A DNA stretch of 64,000 nt from Nitrobacter sp051535215 (lineage in GTDB: Bacteria; Pseudomonadota; Alphaproteobacteria; Rhizobiales; Xanthobacteraceae). Each line of letters opens with the position of its first letter. Positions within the stretch are counted from its first letter, which is position 1. Positions 52,571-60,942 of this stretch are shown piece after piece. The stretch is from contig NZ_JBPPLY010000014.1 in assembly GCF_051535215.1 (NCBI RefSeq), positions 1 through 64,000 of the forward strand, given 5' to 3'. A model generated the notes under the pieces. It made no database searches, had not been told where the DNA came from, and saw nothing but the letters and a program-made list of their open reading frames with translations. Position numbers and translations under genes: made by a program.

Positions 52571-53116
52571 TCAACCCGGGGTCCGGGCTTTATCCAGAAG
52601 CGATGGATGCGGAATGACTTCCGGCTCCTTGGTGCCGCGGCGCTCCGGGCCGATATAGGCATTGCTGGTGTTGCGCCGGCGGTCGGGACCGAAATAATTC
52701 TTGGTCTTGATGAAAGGCCGCGGCGAGACCACGACGTTGAGGATCCGCTGATAGAGCCCCTTGGCCGAAATCGGCTTCGCCAGAAATTCGGTAACGCCCG
52801 CATCGCGCGCAACGGTGACGCGCCGCTTCTCCGAATGGCCGGTCAGCATAATGATCGGCGCGAACGGATTTCCTTTCGATTCCGGCTGACGGATCATCTG
52901 CGCAAGCTCGATGCCGTCAAAGATCGGCATCGCCCAGTCGGTGATGACGATATCGGGAACGTAATGGGTATACATTTCGAGCGCGGTGGCGCCGTCTTCG
53001 GCCTCGTAGACTTCGCGTGCGCCGAATGAATGCAGCAGGGTGCGCAGGATGCGGCGCATGTGCGCATTGTCGTCGCAGACGAGAAATCGCAGCTTGTTGA
53101 AATCGATGCCGTACAT
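52571..53116 (-). CDS. Single-domain CheY-like response regulator with C-terminal extension
   Basis: A 181-residue protein. The receiver domain (1-125) has the acidic pair Asp15-Asp16 (LVCDDNAHM), phosphoacceptor Asp60 (VITDWAMP), Thr in IIMLTGHSE and Lys in FLAKPIS. The C-terminal 50 residues are Arg/Pro-rich (YFGPDRRRN, YIGPERRG), without a DNA-binding fold. The start at 53116 is preferred over 53146. It is likely partnered by the Hpt gene next to it. Confidence 0.9.
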   Translation of the reverse strand: MYGIDFNKLRFLVCDDNAHMRRILRTLLHSFGAREVYEAEDGATALEMYTHYVPDIVITDWAMPIFDGIELAQMIRQPESKGNPFAPIIMLTGHSEKRRVTVARDAGVTEFLAKPISAKGLYQRILNVVVSPRPFIKTKNYFGPDRRRNTSNAYIGPERRGTKEPEVIPHPSLLDKARTPG

Positions 53117-53212
53117 GGTGGGATGCGGACCCGGTATACCCACCATTAACTATATGCCGACGCCGTTAACGAATGGTTGCCGGCTTTGTCCGGTCGGGGC
53201 AGGAACGGCGCG

Positions 53213-53992
53213 TCAGTAGCCGAACTGCTCGCGCAGGATTCGTTCCTCCAGGCTGTGGCCGGGGTCGAACAGCATGCGCATCGCAATCGTCTTGTCGGAC
53301 AGGATCTCGACGCGGCGGACGTTGCGGGCTTCGTCGTGGTCGGCGACGGCGGCCACGGGGCGTTTTTCCTCTTCGAGCACCTCGATCGCCACGACCGCGG
53401 TGTCCGGCAGCAGCGCGCCGCGCCAGCGCCGCGGGCGGAAGGGGCTGATCGGGGTCAGCGCCAGCAACGCAGCGTTGATCGGCAGGATCGGCCCCTGCGC
53501 CGACAGGTTGTAGGCGGTGGAGCCTGCCGGTGTCGCGACCATGACGCCATCGGCGATGAGTTCGGCCATGCGCTCGCGCTCATCGATCAGGATGCGCAGC
53601 CGCGCGGCCTGATGGGCCTGACGAAACAGCGACACTTCGTTGATGGCGTGATGGATGTGAACGGCACCGTGGACATCGGTCGCGCGCATCAGGAGCGGGT
53701 GGATCACGGTGTCGGTCGCGGCAGCGAGGCGGGCGTGCAGATCCTGCCGGCTGTATTCGTTCATCAGAAATCCGACGGTGCCCCGGTGCATGCCGTAGAT
53801 CGGCTTGCCCGATCGCATGTTCCGATGCAGCGTTTGCAGCATCAACCCGTCGCCGCCGAGCGCAACCAGCACATCGGCGTCTGCGGGATCGTGATTGCCG
53901 TAAATCGCGACCAGTTCGGTCAGCGCCTGCTGGGCTTCGGGGCTGGCGCCCGCGACAAAGGCGATCCGGTCGTACGGTGGGGATGAGATCAT
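53213..53992 (-). CDS. nadK: NAD kinase
   Basis: A 259-residue enzyme that makes NADP from NAD. The ATP/polyphosphate-binding GGDG is in VALGGDGLMLQTLH, with YGMHRGTVGFLMNEY and the later VATPAGSTAYNLSAQGPI typical. The start at 53992 gives the standard N-terminus; an in-frame start at 54046 adds 18 residues. It lies 96 bases upstream of the response-regulator gene on the same strand. Confidence 0.96.
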   Translation of the reverse strand: MISSPPYDRIAFVAGASPEAQQALTELVAIYGNHDPADADVLVALGGDGLMLQTLHRNMRSGKPIYGMHRGTVGFLMNEYSRQDLHARLAAATDTVIHPLLMRATDVHGAVHIHHAINEVSLFRQAHQAARLRILIDERERMAELIADGVMVATPAGSTAYNLSAQGPILPINAALLALTPISPFRPRRWRGALLPDTAVVAIEVLEEEKRPVAAVADHDEARNVRRVEILSDKTIAMRMLFDPGHSLEERILREQFGY

Positions 53993-54308
53993 GATGTTTC
54001 GAAGGCTGAGTGTCGTATCCGGCCACGCCGGTTGTCGAGGCCGCACTTAATCGCGCTTTGAGGTCGCGTGTCGAGGCCCGGGTCTGCCCATGGTTAGCGA
54101 AAGGGCAGGGCTCGGCCGGTCGCGTGTTCTCTTAGGGCAGATGACATGCATTCCGTCGCAAAATGAGCAAACGTTCATCAAGGTGAACAAAGACCCCCGC
54201 CGCGCTTCAGCCCGCGTTCAGTGGCGCGGTCTCATGGTGGTCCCTGATCGAAGAGCCCGGCCATCCGGACGGCGACCTCGGCGATCCACGCTTCAAGGAG
54301 ACCAGTCC
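53993..54308. other. Intergenic region between nadK and the His-rich gene
   Basis: About 316 bases between divergent starts. No repeat or hairpin was recognised. The promoter of the His-rich gene should be in 54150-54280. Confidence 0.4.
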
Positions 54309-54536
54309 ATGCTCAAGACCATTTCCGCCGCGCTGCTCGCGGCCTCCGTGCTTGTTGCGCCCGCGATGGCCGGCACCGTCCACACAAGCCAGACCCCGGC
54401 GGCCAAGACGACAACCCTCAAATCGAAAGTGCTGAACGCCAACGCCAAGATGGGACATCATCATCGTTCCAGCCGGCATGTCCGTCACCACCAACATCGC
54501 CATCATCATCACGCCCATACCCGCACGCATCGCTGA
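54309..54536 (+). CDS. Secreted histidine-rich small protein
   Basis: A 75-residue protein from the ATG at 54309, which follows AAGGAGACC. The first 21 residues (LKTISAALLAASVLVAPAMA) form a signal peptide with AMA-G cleavage. The C-terminal 26 residues are His/Arg-rich (HHHRSSRHVRHHQHRHHHHA), with 13 His. A metal-binding or pH-dependent role in the periplasm is plausible but not shown. No metal transporter is adjacent. Confidence 0.8.
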   Translation: MLKTISAALLAASVLVAPAMAGTVHTSQTPAAKTTTLKSKVLNANAKMGHHHRSSRHVRHHQHRHHHHAHTRTHR

Positions 54537-54696
54537 TGATCTCGGAAGCCGATCGCGGCCTGCGGTCATCGTTTCCGGTGTCGGCAGGCCCGATCTTCTT
54601 TCCCACATTCATTTGTGTCGATAACTGAATTGCGAATTTCATTCCGCCTCGAGGCAGGCTAGTCATCGGTGAAGTCATGAACCTGAAGACGGACCG

Positions 54697-55137
54697 GTGT
54701 TGGGGGCATCTGCAAAATTCATGGCGATCGCGCTGCTGGCGGGATCGCTCGCGGCCTGCGTGACCGATGGCGGTGACCAGGGCAGCGATCAGGGCGGCAT
54801 GGTCTATACCGATGATCGCGGTGTCACCAATCAACCATTCCCGACCGACTATCGCGCGCAGGTCCTGGCGTTCCTGAGAACCTACCTCAACAATCCCGTC
54901 GGCGTCCGTGACGCCGCGATGGCCGAGCCGGTTCAGCGCACCGTCGGCGGCCGGCTGCGTTACGTGAGTTGCCTGCGCTACAATGCCCGCGAGATCGACG
55001 GCAGCTATAGCGGCGTGGTGCAGCGCGCGGCGGTGTATGTCGATGCCCGGCTCGATCGCATGATCGAGAAAGCCGGCGAGATCTGCGCCGGCGTCACCTA
55101 CGCGCCGTTTCCCGAATTGGAGAAATTGACGCGCTAG
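54697..55137 (+). CDS. Small predicted lipoprotein
   Basis: A protein of up to 146 residues. A hydrophobic start with SLAAC (lipobox-like Cys at residue 21) predicts lipid anchoring. Later parts (LAFLRTYLNNPVGVRDAAMA, RLRYVSCLRYNARE, VYVDARLDRMIEKAGEICAG) are of unknown fold, with three more Cys. The start is unsure: GTG at 54697 is open, and ATG 54721 also gives a signal. Neither has a good ribosome binding site. Confidence 0.72.
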   Translation: MLGASAKFMAIALLAGSLAACVTDGGDQGSDQGGMVYTDDRGVTNQPFPTDYRAQVLAFLRTYLNNPVGVRDAAMAEPVQRTVGGRLRYVSCLRYNAREIDGSYSGVVQRAAVYVDARLDRMIEKAGEICAGVTYAPFPELEKLTR

Positions 55138-55439
55138 GAGGCCGCCGGTAGTCGAGCGCTTACCCGGTCGATCACATTTCAGAGAACCTGGAACCTCAGG
55201 ACCCGGCCAGCGACCCATTTGAATGTGAATGGTGTTGAATGGCGTCTCCTGTGCAGCGACTTGGCTTTGTGGCCGGGAGATCCTACATCGGAACTTGACG
55301 GTGTTGTTTGCGGATCACGGTTGTAAATCGTCGCGGTAATGTTGCCGCCGTCTGGCAACCAAATTCGCGCCACGTTGTTTGACCATGGTCATACCCGAAC
55401 GAACGATGATGGTATCCGACGAAAAGGGGGAACCCCATC
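55138..55439. other. Intergenic region before the porin gene
   Basis: About 300 bases without a gene. The part from 55300 is AT-rich and likely carries the porin promoter. Confidence 0.4.
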
Positions 55440-56156
55440 ATGAAGAAATTCTTGCTCACGGCTGCGGCGGTTGCCGCTTTCGCCGCACCGGCGCTTGCCG
55501 CTGATCTTCCGCCACGGCCTTATACCAAGGCGCCGCCGGCCTATACGCCGACGCAGGCCGTCTACAACTGGACCGGCTTCTACATCGGCGGTCATCTTGG
55601 CGGCGCATTTGGAGGCGGCGACAGTCTGGGTGGAAACGACGGCCGTTTTCTCGGCGGCGTACAGGGCGGCGCGGATTATCAGTTCGCGAACAACTGGGTG
55701 CTCGGTCTCGAAGCCGAATATAGCTGGCTCGCCAGCGCCAACAGCAGCCTGACATTCCCGGGCGGGAGCATCGTGACCGGCGACGACCGCGGTCTCGGCT
55801 CGGTGACCGGCCGGCTCGGCTACGCCTGGGGGCCGGCGCTGCTATACGCCAAGGGCGGTTATGCGTTCCGCGACAGCAAGCTTGGCGTAACCGACGCAGC
55901 CGGCGTGCCGCTGGCTTTCGCAACCACCGGCAATCGTGACAACGGCTACACCGTCGGCGCCGGTCTCGAATACATGTTCGCGCCGAACTGGTCCGCCAAG
56001 GTGGAGTATCAGTATTACAATTTCGGCAAGACGACGTTTGCCGCGGGCTCGCCTCCGGACGTCGTCGGAGCGAACTTCCGTAATGACGAGCATACCGTCA
56101 AGGCCGGCGTGAACTATCGCTTCGGCTGGGGCGGACCCACGGCCTCTCATTACTGA
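55440..56156 (+). CDS. Outer membrane beta-barrel protein (Omp31/Omp25-like)
   Basis: A 238-residue barrel. The signal peptide (KKFLLTAAAVAAFAAPALAA) is followed by DLPPRPYTKAPP, the usual start of rhizobial Omp31-type proteins. Strand patterns such as YNWTGFYIGGHLGGAFGG, GLEAEYSWLASANSSL and GYTVGAGLEYMFAPNWSAKV alternate, ending with a terminal aromatic-type strand (VNYRFGWGGP). GGGGGAACCCC precedes the ATG. A terminator follows at 56203-56232. Confidence 0.93.
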   Translation: MKKFLLTAAAVAAFAAPALAADLPPRPYTKAPPAYTPTQAVYNWTGFYIGGHLGGAFGGGDSLGGNDGRFLGGVQGGADYQFANNWVLGLEAEYSWLASANSSLTFPGGSIVTGDDRGLGSVTGRLGYAWGPALLYAKGGYAFRDSKLGVTDAAGVPLAFATTGNRDNGYTVGAGLEYMFAPNWSAKVEYQYYNFGKTTFAAGSPPDVVGANFRNDEHTVKAGVNYRFGWGGPTASHY

Positions 56157-56202
56157 GATCGTCGGCGGAGCGATTCAACGCCTGATCGGAAAAGGATATC
56201 GT

Positions 56203-56232
56203 TAAAGGCCGGCTTCGCGCCGGCCTTTTTCA
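56203..56232 (+). terminator. Rho-independent terminator of the porin gene
   Basis: AAAGGCCGGC-TTCGC-GCCGGCCTTTTT forms a stable stem with a T-run, 46 bases after the stop. Confidence 0.85.
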
Positions 56233-56279
56233 TGATCTAATTATTTGAATAGTTCATGTCATGAACCATGGCACCCGAA

Positions 56280-56549
56280 CTAAACAGAGGATCGTGGTTT
56301 CAGGATTGCTTTAGCGGCAGCAATGGTGAAATGGAAACTACCCCTTCTTGAACTGTGATTGCTAACGTGAAACCCGGTTCTTGTATCGACGTAATTTCCG
56401 AATTGGTTTTGTTTTAGCCACGGCCCTGGATTGTCCCACCACAGCAATTTTTTCTCTATGCCCCGCGTCACCGGATCGTCCGTCATTTCAATCCAAATAC
56501 GTTTGAAGTGCACCTCGGGACCAAAGATTTCGTAAGATATTTTCATCAT
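56280..56549 (-). CDS. Hypothetical protein, AT-richer gene
   Basis: An 89-residue frame from the ATG at 56549 (KISYEIFGPEVHFKRIWIEM ... KLLWWDNPGPWLKQNQFGNY). It reads as a compact soluble protein rich in aromatic residues and does not look like a shadow of another gene. Base composition is lower in G+C than neighbours, which might mean recent gain. No family is recognised and no ribosome binding site is strong. Confidence 0.45.
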   Translation of the reverse strand: MMKISYEIFGPEVHFKRIWIEMTDDPVTRGIEKKLLWWDNPGPWLKQNQFGNYVDTRTGFHVSNHSSRRGSFHFTIAAAKAILKPRSSV

Positions 56550-56840
56550 TGAGATCGCGGAAGGTCACGAGCGTCGGCATGGCGCGGTTGCCATCCCTGC
56601 GTCGCAGACGATGACGGCTTCAGCTTCGCTCATGTGCTCGTTCACACGACGCGTAAACAGATTTTTGCACGCATTCGTTACGGGATCGGCGCGAGCGCAT
56701 TGAAGATGAGAGGCAACCGTCCGATCTGAACCGGAGGCGTTGCATTCATGAAAACGCTAACGAGGAGCGTCGCGACTTCGACGCTGTCAGTGCTCCGTCG
56801 CAATGCCGCCTGATCGTGACGCCGCTTCCGCGTCTCCGCA
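56550..56840. other. Intergenic region, no gene recognised
   Basis: About 290 bases without a credible frame or element. Confidence 0.4.
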
Positions 56841-57026
56841 TCAAATGCGATCGACCCTTAGAAACAGCGTCCAGATCGCCAGCATCAAAGTTGTAATCGC
56901 CAGCCAGTGCGGATGGACACAGAATGTCGCGCCGTAATAGCACAGTTGATCGGCGCCGATGCCGTAGTTGCCGGCGCCATAGAACGCCAGCGTTGCCAGC
57001 GCCATCATGGCAGTTACCAATACCAT
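56841..57026 (-). CDS. Small two-span membrane protein
   Basis: A 61-residue frame from the ATG at 57026, with CGGGAG six to ten bases before it. Two hydrophobic segments (VLVTAMMALATLAFYGAG and HWLAITTLMLAIWTLFL) flank a short loop GIGADQLCYYGATFCVHP with two Cys. I recall short proteins with a similar SDQLCYYG-like loop in related genomes but cannot confirm it. Function unknown. Confidence 0.58.
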   Translation of the reverse strand: MVLVTAMMALATLAFYGAGNYGIGADQLCYYGATFCVHPHWLAITTLMLAIWTLFLRVDRI

Positions 57027-57263
57027 CGGATACTCCCGATGTTGCCGGCGCGGTTGAATTCCCTTTCCGGGAAATTCGCCGCGGCCGCTCCTGTCTGGAA
57101 AAAATTCTAGGGCGGCTGCCGTGAAGCAAGCGTAAATCGATGCCTCGGTTTTTCTGCGAATGGCGTGGTGTACTGTTGCCGCCGTGGCCGACCCGCTGTT
57201 CAGCGGGCAGCCACAGAAGGAACTCGTTCGGACTCGGGCAGGGGACAGGGGATCGACGCCCGT

Positions 57264-57545
57264 TCACCCATGCATCAGGACGAGGGCGCCGGCAACGAGC
57301 GCCACGCCGAAAATCGCGATGGCCACGAACATGCCAAGGCGGCGGGGTTTACCGCCCGAGGGAGCGTTGCCCGTCAGCCGTTCGGCCGCCTCATAGGCTG
57401 ATCTGTTTTCCGGATCCTGATCGATCCACGCTTCAAAGGCGCAGGACTCGTGCGCGCTTTGGTTGACGTCACGGTTTTTCAGGACCCAGGCGGCCGCCTC
57501 CTGCTGTCGTTTGCTGTCCGCCTGCGGTGATTGACTGGTTGTCAT
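57264..57545 (-). CDS. Short FecR/DUF4880-like N-terminal protein with one membrane segment
   Basis: A 93-residue protein from the ATG at 57545 (AGAGGTCACG upstream). Residues 12-55 (RQQEAAAWVLKNRDVNQSA, FEAWIDQDPENRSAYEAAERL) match the N-terminal DUF4880 part of FecR-like anti-sigma factors, and residues 71-92 (MFVAIAIFGVALVAGALVLM) are a membrane helix. The periplasmic FecR domain is missing and no ECF sigma factor or TonB receptor is adjacent, so it is a stand-alone or truncated relative. Confidence 0.78.
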   Translation of the reverse strand: MTTSQSPQADSKRQQEAAAWVLKNRDVNQSAHESCAFEAWIDQDPENRSAYEAAERLTGNAPSGGKPRRLGMFVAIAIFGVALVAGALVLMHG

Positions 57546-57750
57546 CGTGACCTCTGATCGTCCGTTGCGCCCCCGTGCCTAGAGATGTCCTTCTCCGAAG
57601 GGCCGCCTAATCAATACCGGGTGGGCGGTCGAGGCAATATGAGATTCCCCGAAGCTTTTGGGGCAGGTCCGGCGGGATAGGGAGCAGCGTGCGGTCTTGA
57701 CCGCATGTTGCCATCCGCCTTCTCAAAAACAGGGCGCATGCATTTTAGGG

Positions 57751-57778
57751 CTGACGGAGCGTTTTGCGTTCGCTATAG
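57751..57778 (+). promoter_or_regulatory. Candidate promoter of tRNA-Trp
   Basis: CTGACG at 57751-57756, 16 bases, then CTATAG at 57773-57778 fits the alphaproteobacterial sigma-70 pattern. It ends 12 bases before the tRNA, as expected for a stable-RNA promoter. Confidence 0.65.
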
Positions 57779-57790
57779 AGGCACCGCGCT

Positions 57791-57866
57791 AGGAGTGTAG
57801 CTCAATTGGTAGAGCACCGGTCTCCAAAACCGGGGGTCGCAGGTTCGAGCCCTGCCACTCCTGCCA
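57791..57866 (+). tRNA. tRNA-Trp (anticodon CCA)
   Basis: A 76-base cloverleaf: acceptor arms AGGAGTG/CACTCCT with the CCA end encoded (57864-57866), D-loop AGCTCAATTGGTAGAGC, anticodon CCA at 57824-57826 in TCTCCAAAA, and T-arm GGTTCGAGCC. tRNA-Trp before secE-nusG is a common proteobacterial order. Confidence 0.97.
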
Positions 57867-58135
57867 GCTAATCCTTTGAAATATCCATGCCTTGCGGCCG
57901 TCATTGCGAGCACATTGCCAGGCCGCGGCGGCCGACCGCGCCCTTGACCTTTTCCGCCGGCGGCAGTAGATAGCGGCACCTGCTGTCGGCCCGGTTGACG
58001 GATATCCGACGCGGCTTTGAATTTCCCGGACAGTCGAGCCCGCTGGGCGACTACCCTCAAACGGAGGGGTGGGCGCGCGAAAGAGGCTGTCCGGATCTCC
58101 GAACCAGATCGGCAAACGAACGCGGATTATCGACG
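57867..58135. other. Spacer between tRNA-Trp and secE
   Basis: About 270 bases with no gene. Any secE promoter was not recognised. Confidence 0.35.
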
Positions 58136-58327
58136 ATGGCTTTCAGCCCGTTCAAGTTCCTGCAGGAAGTGCGTACCGAAACCGCGAAGGTCACCTGGCC
58201 GTCGCGTCGGGAGACCACGGTCACGACGATCATGGTGTTCCTGATGGTGGCGTTGGCGTCGATCTTCTTCTTCTTCTCGGATCAGTTAATCCGGTTTTTC
58301 ATCACGTTCGTCCTGAGCCTTCATTAA
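58136..58327 (+). CDS. secE: Preprotein translocase subunit SecE
   Basis: A 63-residue short-type SecE with one membrane helix (TIMVFLMVALASIFFFFSDQ) after the conserved cytosolic helix FKFLQEVRTETAKVTWPSRRE. It holds the SecYEG channel together. The ATG at 58136 gives the normal N-terminus MAFSPFKFLQEV; the longer in-frame stretch upstream is not coding. nusG follows 28 bases later. Confidence 0.96.
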   Translation: MAFSPFKFLQEVRTETAKVTWPSRRETTVTTIMVFLMVALASIFFFFSDQLIRFFITFVLSLH

Positions 58328-58355
58328 AGACACGAACGACTCGCGGAACTGAACC

Positions 58356-58886
58356 ATGAGCATGCGCTGGTACATCGTCCACGCCTATTCGAACTTCGAA
58401 AAGAAGGTCGCCGAATCGATCCGCGAACAGGCCAAGCAGCGCGGGCTGGAGGATCTTTTCGAGCAGGTGCTGGTGCCGACCGAGAAGGTCACGGAAGTCC
58501 GGCGCGGCCGCAAGGTCGATACCGAGCGCAAGTTTTTCCCCGGTTACGTGCTGGTGAAGATGAATCTCACCGACGAGGCGTTTCACCTCATCAAGAACAC
58601 TCCGAAAGTCACGGGTTTCCTTGGTGCCGAGCACAAGCCAATGCCGATTTCCGAAGCCGAGGCCATGCGCATCATGCACCAGGTGCAGGAAGGCGTGGAG
58701 CGGCCCAAGGCGTCGGTGTCGTTCGAAATTGGCGAGAACGTGCGCGTGGCCGATGGCCCGTTCGCGTCGTTCTCCGGTGTGGTCGAGGAAATCGACGAGG
58801 CCCGCTCGCGCGTGAAGGTCGCGGTGTCGATCTTCGGTCGCGCGACGCCGGTGGAACTGGAGTTCGGTCAGGTCGAGAAGGTATAA
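58356..58886 (+). CDS. nusG: Transcription termination/antitermination protein NusG
   Basis: A 176-residue NusG. The NGN domain (MRWYIVHAYSNFEKKVAESI, RKFFPGYVLVKMNLTDEAF) binds RNA polymerase, and the KOW domain (VRVADGPFASFSGVVEEIDE) binds Rho or NusE. Length is normal. It follows secE and precedes rplK with a repeat-bearing spacer of about 190 bases. Confidence 0.97.
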   Translation: MSMRWYIVHAYSNFEKKVAESIREQAKQRGLEDLFEQVLVPTEKVTEVRRGRKVDTERKFFPGYVLVKMNLTDEAFHLIKNTPKVTGFLGAEHKPMPISEAEAMRIMHQVQEGVERPKASVSFEIGENVRVADGPFASFSGVVEEIDEARSRVKVAVSIFGRATPVELEFGQVEKV

Positions 58887-58894
58887 GTTTTTTA

Positions 58895-59008
58895 CCTCTC
58901 CCCGCCTGCGGGGAGAGGTTGACCGCATAGCGGTCGGGTGAGGGACTCTTTCACGATGTGACCCCTCATCCCGACCCTCTCCCCGTAAAAACGGGGCGAG
59001 GGAGCAGG
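58895..59008. repeat. Palindromic CCTCTCCCC-type repeat between nusG and rplK
   Basis: Nine-base arms CCTCTCCCC (58895) and GGGGAGAGG (to 58918) flank a 6-base loop. GACCGCATAGCGGTC forms a second hairpin, and a further CCCTCATCCCGACCCTCTCC and CCCCGT/ACGGGG follow. This is a dispersed repeat type common in rhizobial genomes; a fragment is at 19297. Confidence 0.78.
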
Positions 59009-59075
59009 CAAACATTGTGGGAGGTGAGGGCGGTCGCCAGCCGCCTTAAGCCGTAACCACCAAAAGGAGTGACGC

Positions 59076-59504
59076 ATGGCGAAGAAAGTGACTGGATACC
59101 TGAAATTGCAGGTGCCGGCCGGCGCGGCGAACCCGTCGCCGCCGATCGGCCCCGCGCTTGGTCAGCGCGGCCTCAACATCATGGAATTCTGCAAGGCGTT
59201 CAACGCCCAGACGCAGAAGGAAGAAAAGAACACGCCGATTCCGGTGGTGATCACGATCTATGCGGATCGTTCCTTCACCTTCGAGATGAAGACCCCGCCG
59301 ATGTCCTACTTCCTCAAGCAGGCGGCGAAGATCCAGTCCGGCTCCAAGGCGCCGGGCCGCGATTCCGCCGGCAAGGTGACCAAGGCGCAGGTGCGCGAGA
59401 TCGCCGAGAAGAAGATGAAGGACCTCAATTGCGACACCGTCGAATCGGCCATGAACATGGTCGAAGGGTCCGCCCGCTCGATGGGCCTTCAGGTGGCGGA
59501 GTAA
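59076..59504 (+). CDS. rplK: 50S ribosomal protein L11
   Basis: A 142-residue protein of the GTPase centre. Signatures are VPAGAANPSPPIGPALGQRG (proline-rich flexible N-terminus) and GRDSAGKVTKAQVREIAEKK. It starts after a nusG spacer bearing a repeat and is 6 bases before rplA. Confidence 0.98.
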   Translation: MAKKVTGYLKLQVPAGAANPSPPIGPALGQRGLNIMEFCKAFNAQTQKEEKNTPIPVVITIYADRSFTFEMKTPPMSYFLKQAAKIQSGSKAPGRDSAGKVTKAQVREIAEKKMKDLNCDTVESAMNMVEGSARSMGLQVAE

Positions 59505-59510
59505 GCAATC

Positions 59511-60203
59511 ATGGCAACCGGAAAACGTTTGAAGAAGGCTCGCGAAGGCATTGATCGGGAGAAGCTTTATCCGATCGCCGAGGCCATCAAGCTGGTCAAG
59601 GAACGCGCCAAATCAAAGTTCGACGAGACCATCGAGATCGCGATGAATCTCGGCGTCGATCCGCGCCACGCCGACCAGATGGTGCGTGGCGTCGTCAGCC
59701 TGCCGAACGGCACCGGCCGCACGCTGCGCGTCGGCGTGTTCGCGCGCGGCGCCAAGGCCGACGAAGCCAAGGCCGCCGGGGCCGACGTCGTCGGTGCGGA
59801 AGACCTCGTTGAAAAGGTGCAGGGCGGCACGATCGACTTCGATCGTTGCATCGCCACGCCGGATATGATGCCGCTGGTCGGCCGGCTCGGCAAGGTGCTC
59901 GGCCCGCGCGGCATGATGCCGAATCCGAAGATCGGTACCGTGACGATGGACGTCGCCGGGGCCGTGAAGGGCGCCAAGGGCGGCTCGGTCGAATTCCGCG
60001 TCGAGAAGGCCGGCATCGTGCAAGCCGGTATCGGCAAGGCGTCGTTCTCGGAGGAGAAGCTCGTCGAGAACATCAAGGCGCTGGCGGACGCGGTGGCGAA
60101 GGCGAAGCCCGCCGGCGCCAAGGGCACCTATATCCAGCGCATCGCGGTGTCCTCGACCATGGGGCCCGGGGTCAAGGTCGAGCCGGGAACCGTGCTCGGC
60201 TGA
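59511..60203 (+). CDS. rplA: 50S ribosomal protein L1
   Basis: A 230-residue protein of the L1 stalk; in many bacteria it represses its own operon at the rplK leader. Signatures are NGTGRTLRVGVFARGAKAD, PDMMPLVGRLGKVLGPRGMMP and GTYIQRIAVSSTMGPGVKV. It directly follows rplK and is closed by the terminator at 60225-60264. Confidence 0.98.
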   Translation: MATGKRLKKAREGIDREKLYPIAEAIKLVKERAKSKFDETIEIAMNLGVDPRHADQMVRGVVSLPNGTGRTLRVGVFARGAKADEAKAAGADVVGAEDLVEKVQGGTIDFDRCIATPDMMPLVGRLGKVLGPRGMMPNPKIGTVTMDVAGAVKGAKGGSVEFRVEKAGIVQAGIGKASFSEEKLVENIKALADAVAKAKPAGAKGTYIQRIAVSSTMGPGVKVEPGTVLG

Positions 60204-60942
60204 GACCGGAATCGCTTGCTAGCGAAGGCGGGATCGGAGCTTTCCGGGCCCGCCTTTTGTTTTTGTGAAGCGATCGATGCCCGTCGACATCCGGGCTGCC
60301 CCGCCATCCTTGGTATCGTTGATGCCTGCCGGCGAGATGCGATATTTTGTCCAGATCGAAAGCTGGCCGGAAAATTGCATGATTTAGGACTTGGCAACGC
60401 AGCAGAGATTCGTTAAATACCGCGCTCCCGGACGTGCTGGCTTGCGCTCGCATGTCCGTGTTCGCATTCCAAAAATCCAACGAGATAGGAGTCTTTGCCT
60501 TCCCGCATGTCCATTCGGATGGTTCGGGAGGACGAGGCGTCAATCTGCTGGGTTCGACGGTGCGAAACGGGGGTCTTCAGTCGTCCTCTCAGGGATGATG
60601 TTGTCGACCTCATCCTGTCCGAGACTGCAGGCGCCCGCGGCGAACGCAAGTTCGTCCAACGGCTTAATCGCATGGCCTGCATAGACGGGTGAAGACCGGA
60701 TTTCGCTTTCCGCCGCCATGAGCGGAAGGCAGCGGATTGGGTTCGAACCTCGACACCCCGTGCCTTGGCCGTGAGGCCTTTGGATGCGGGAGGGCAGGCT
60801 ACTGAATGTCGTCACGCCTGGCGTGTCTCGGGACCGGTTTCTCGAAACCGATGTCTCGGGATCAGGTTCCGGGCTGGACGACGGGTATAACCCGGCGGTC
60901 CCAGCCTTCGAGGCGAAGGCCGCCAAACGGAAAGAGCTTGCT
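60204..60942. other. Long leader region before rplJ
   Basis: About 740 bases. After the rplA terminator (60225-60264) no gene is seen. This is the likely promoter and untranslated leader of rplJL-rpoB, where ribosomal protein L10 autoregulates in other bacteria; a specific leader fold was not identified. Confidence 0.55.
60225..60264 (+). terminator. Rho-independent terminator after rplA
   Basis: AAGGCGGG (60225-60232) pairs with CCCGCCTT (60249-60256), followed by TTGTTTTT, 22 bases after the stop. Confidence 0.82.
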
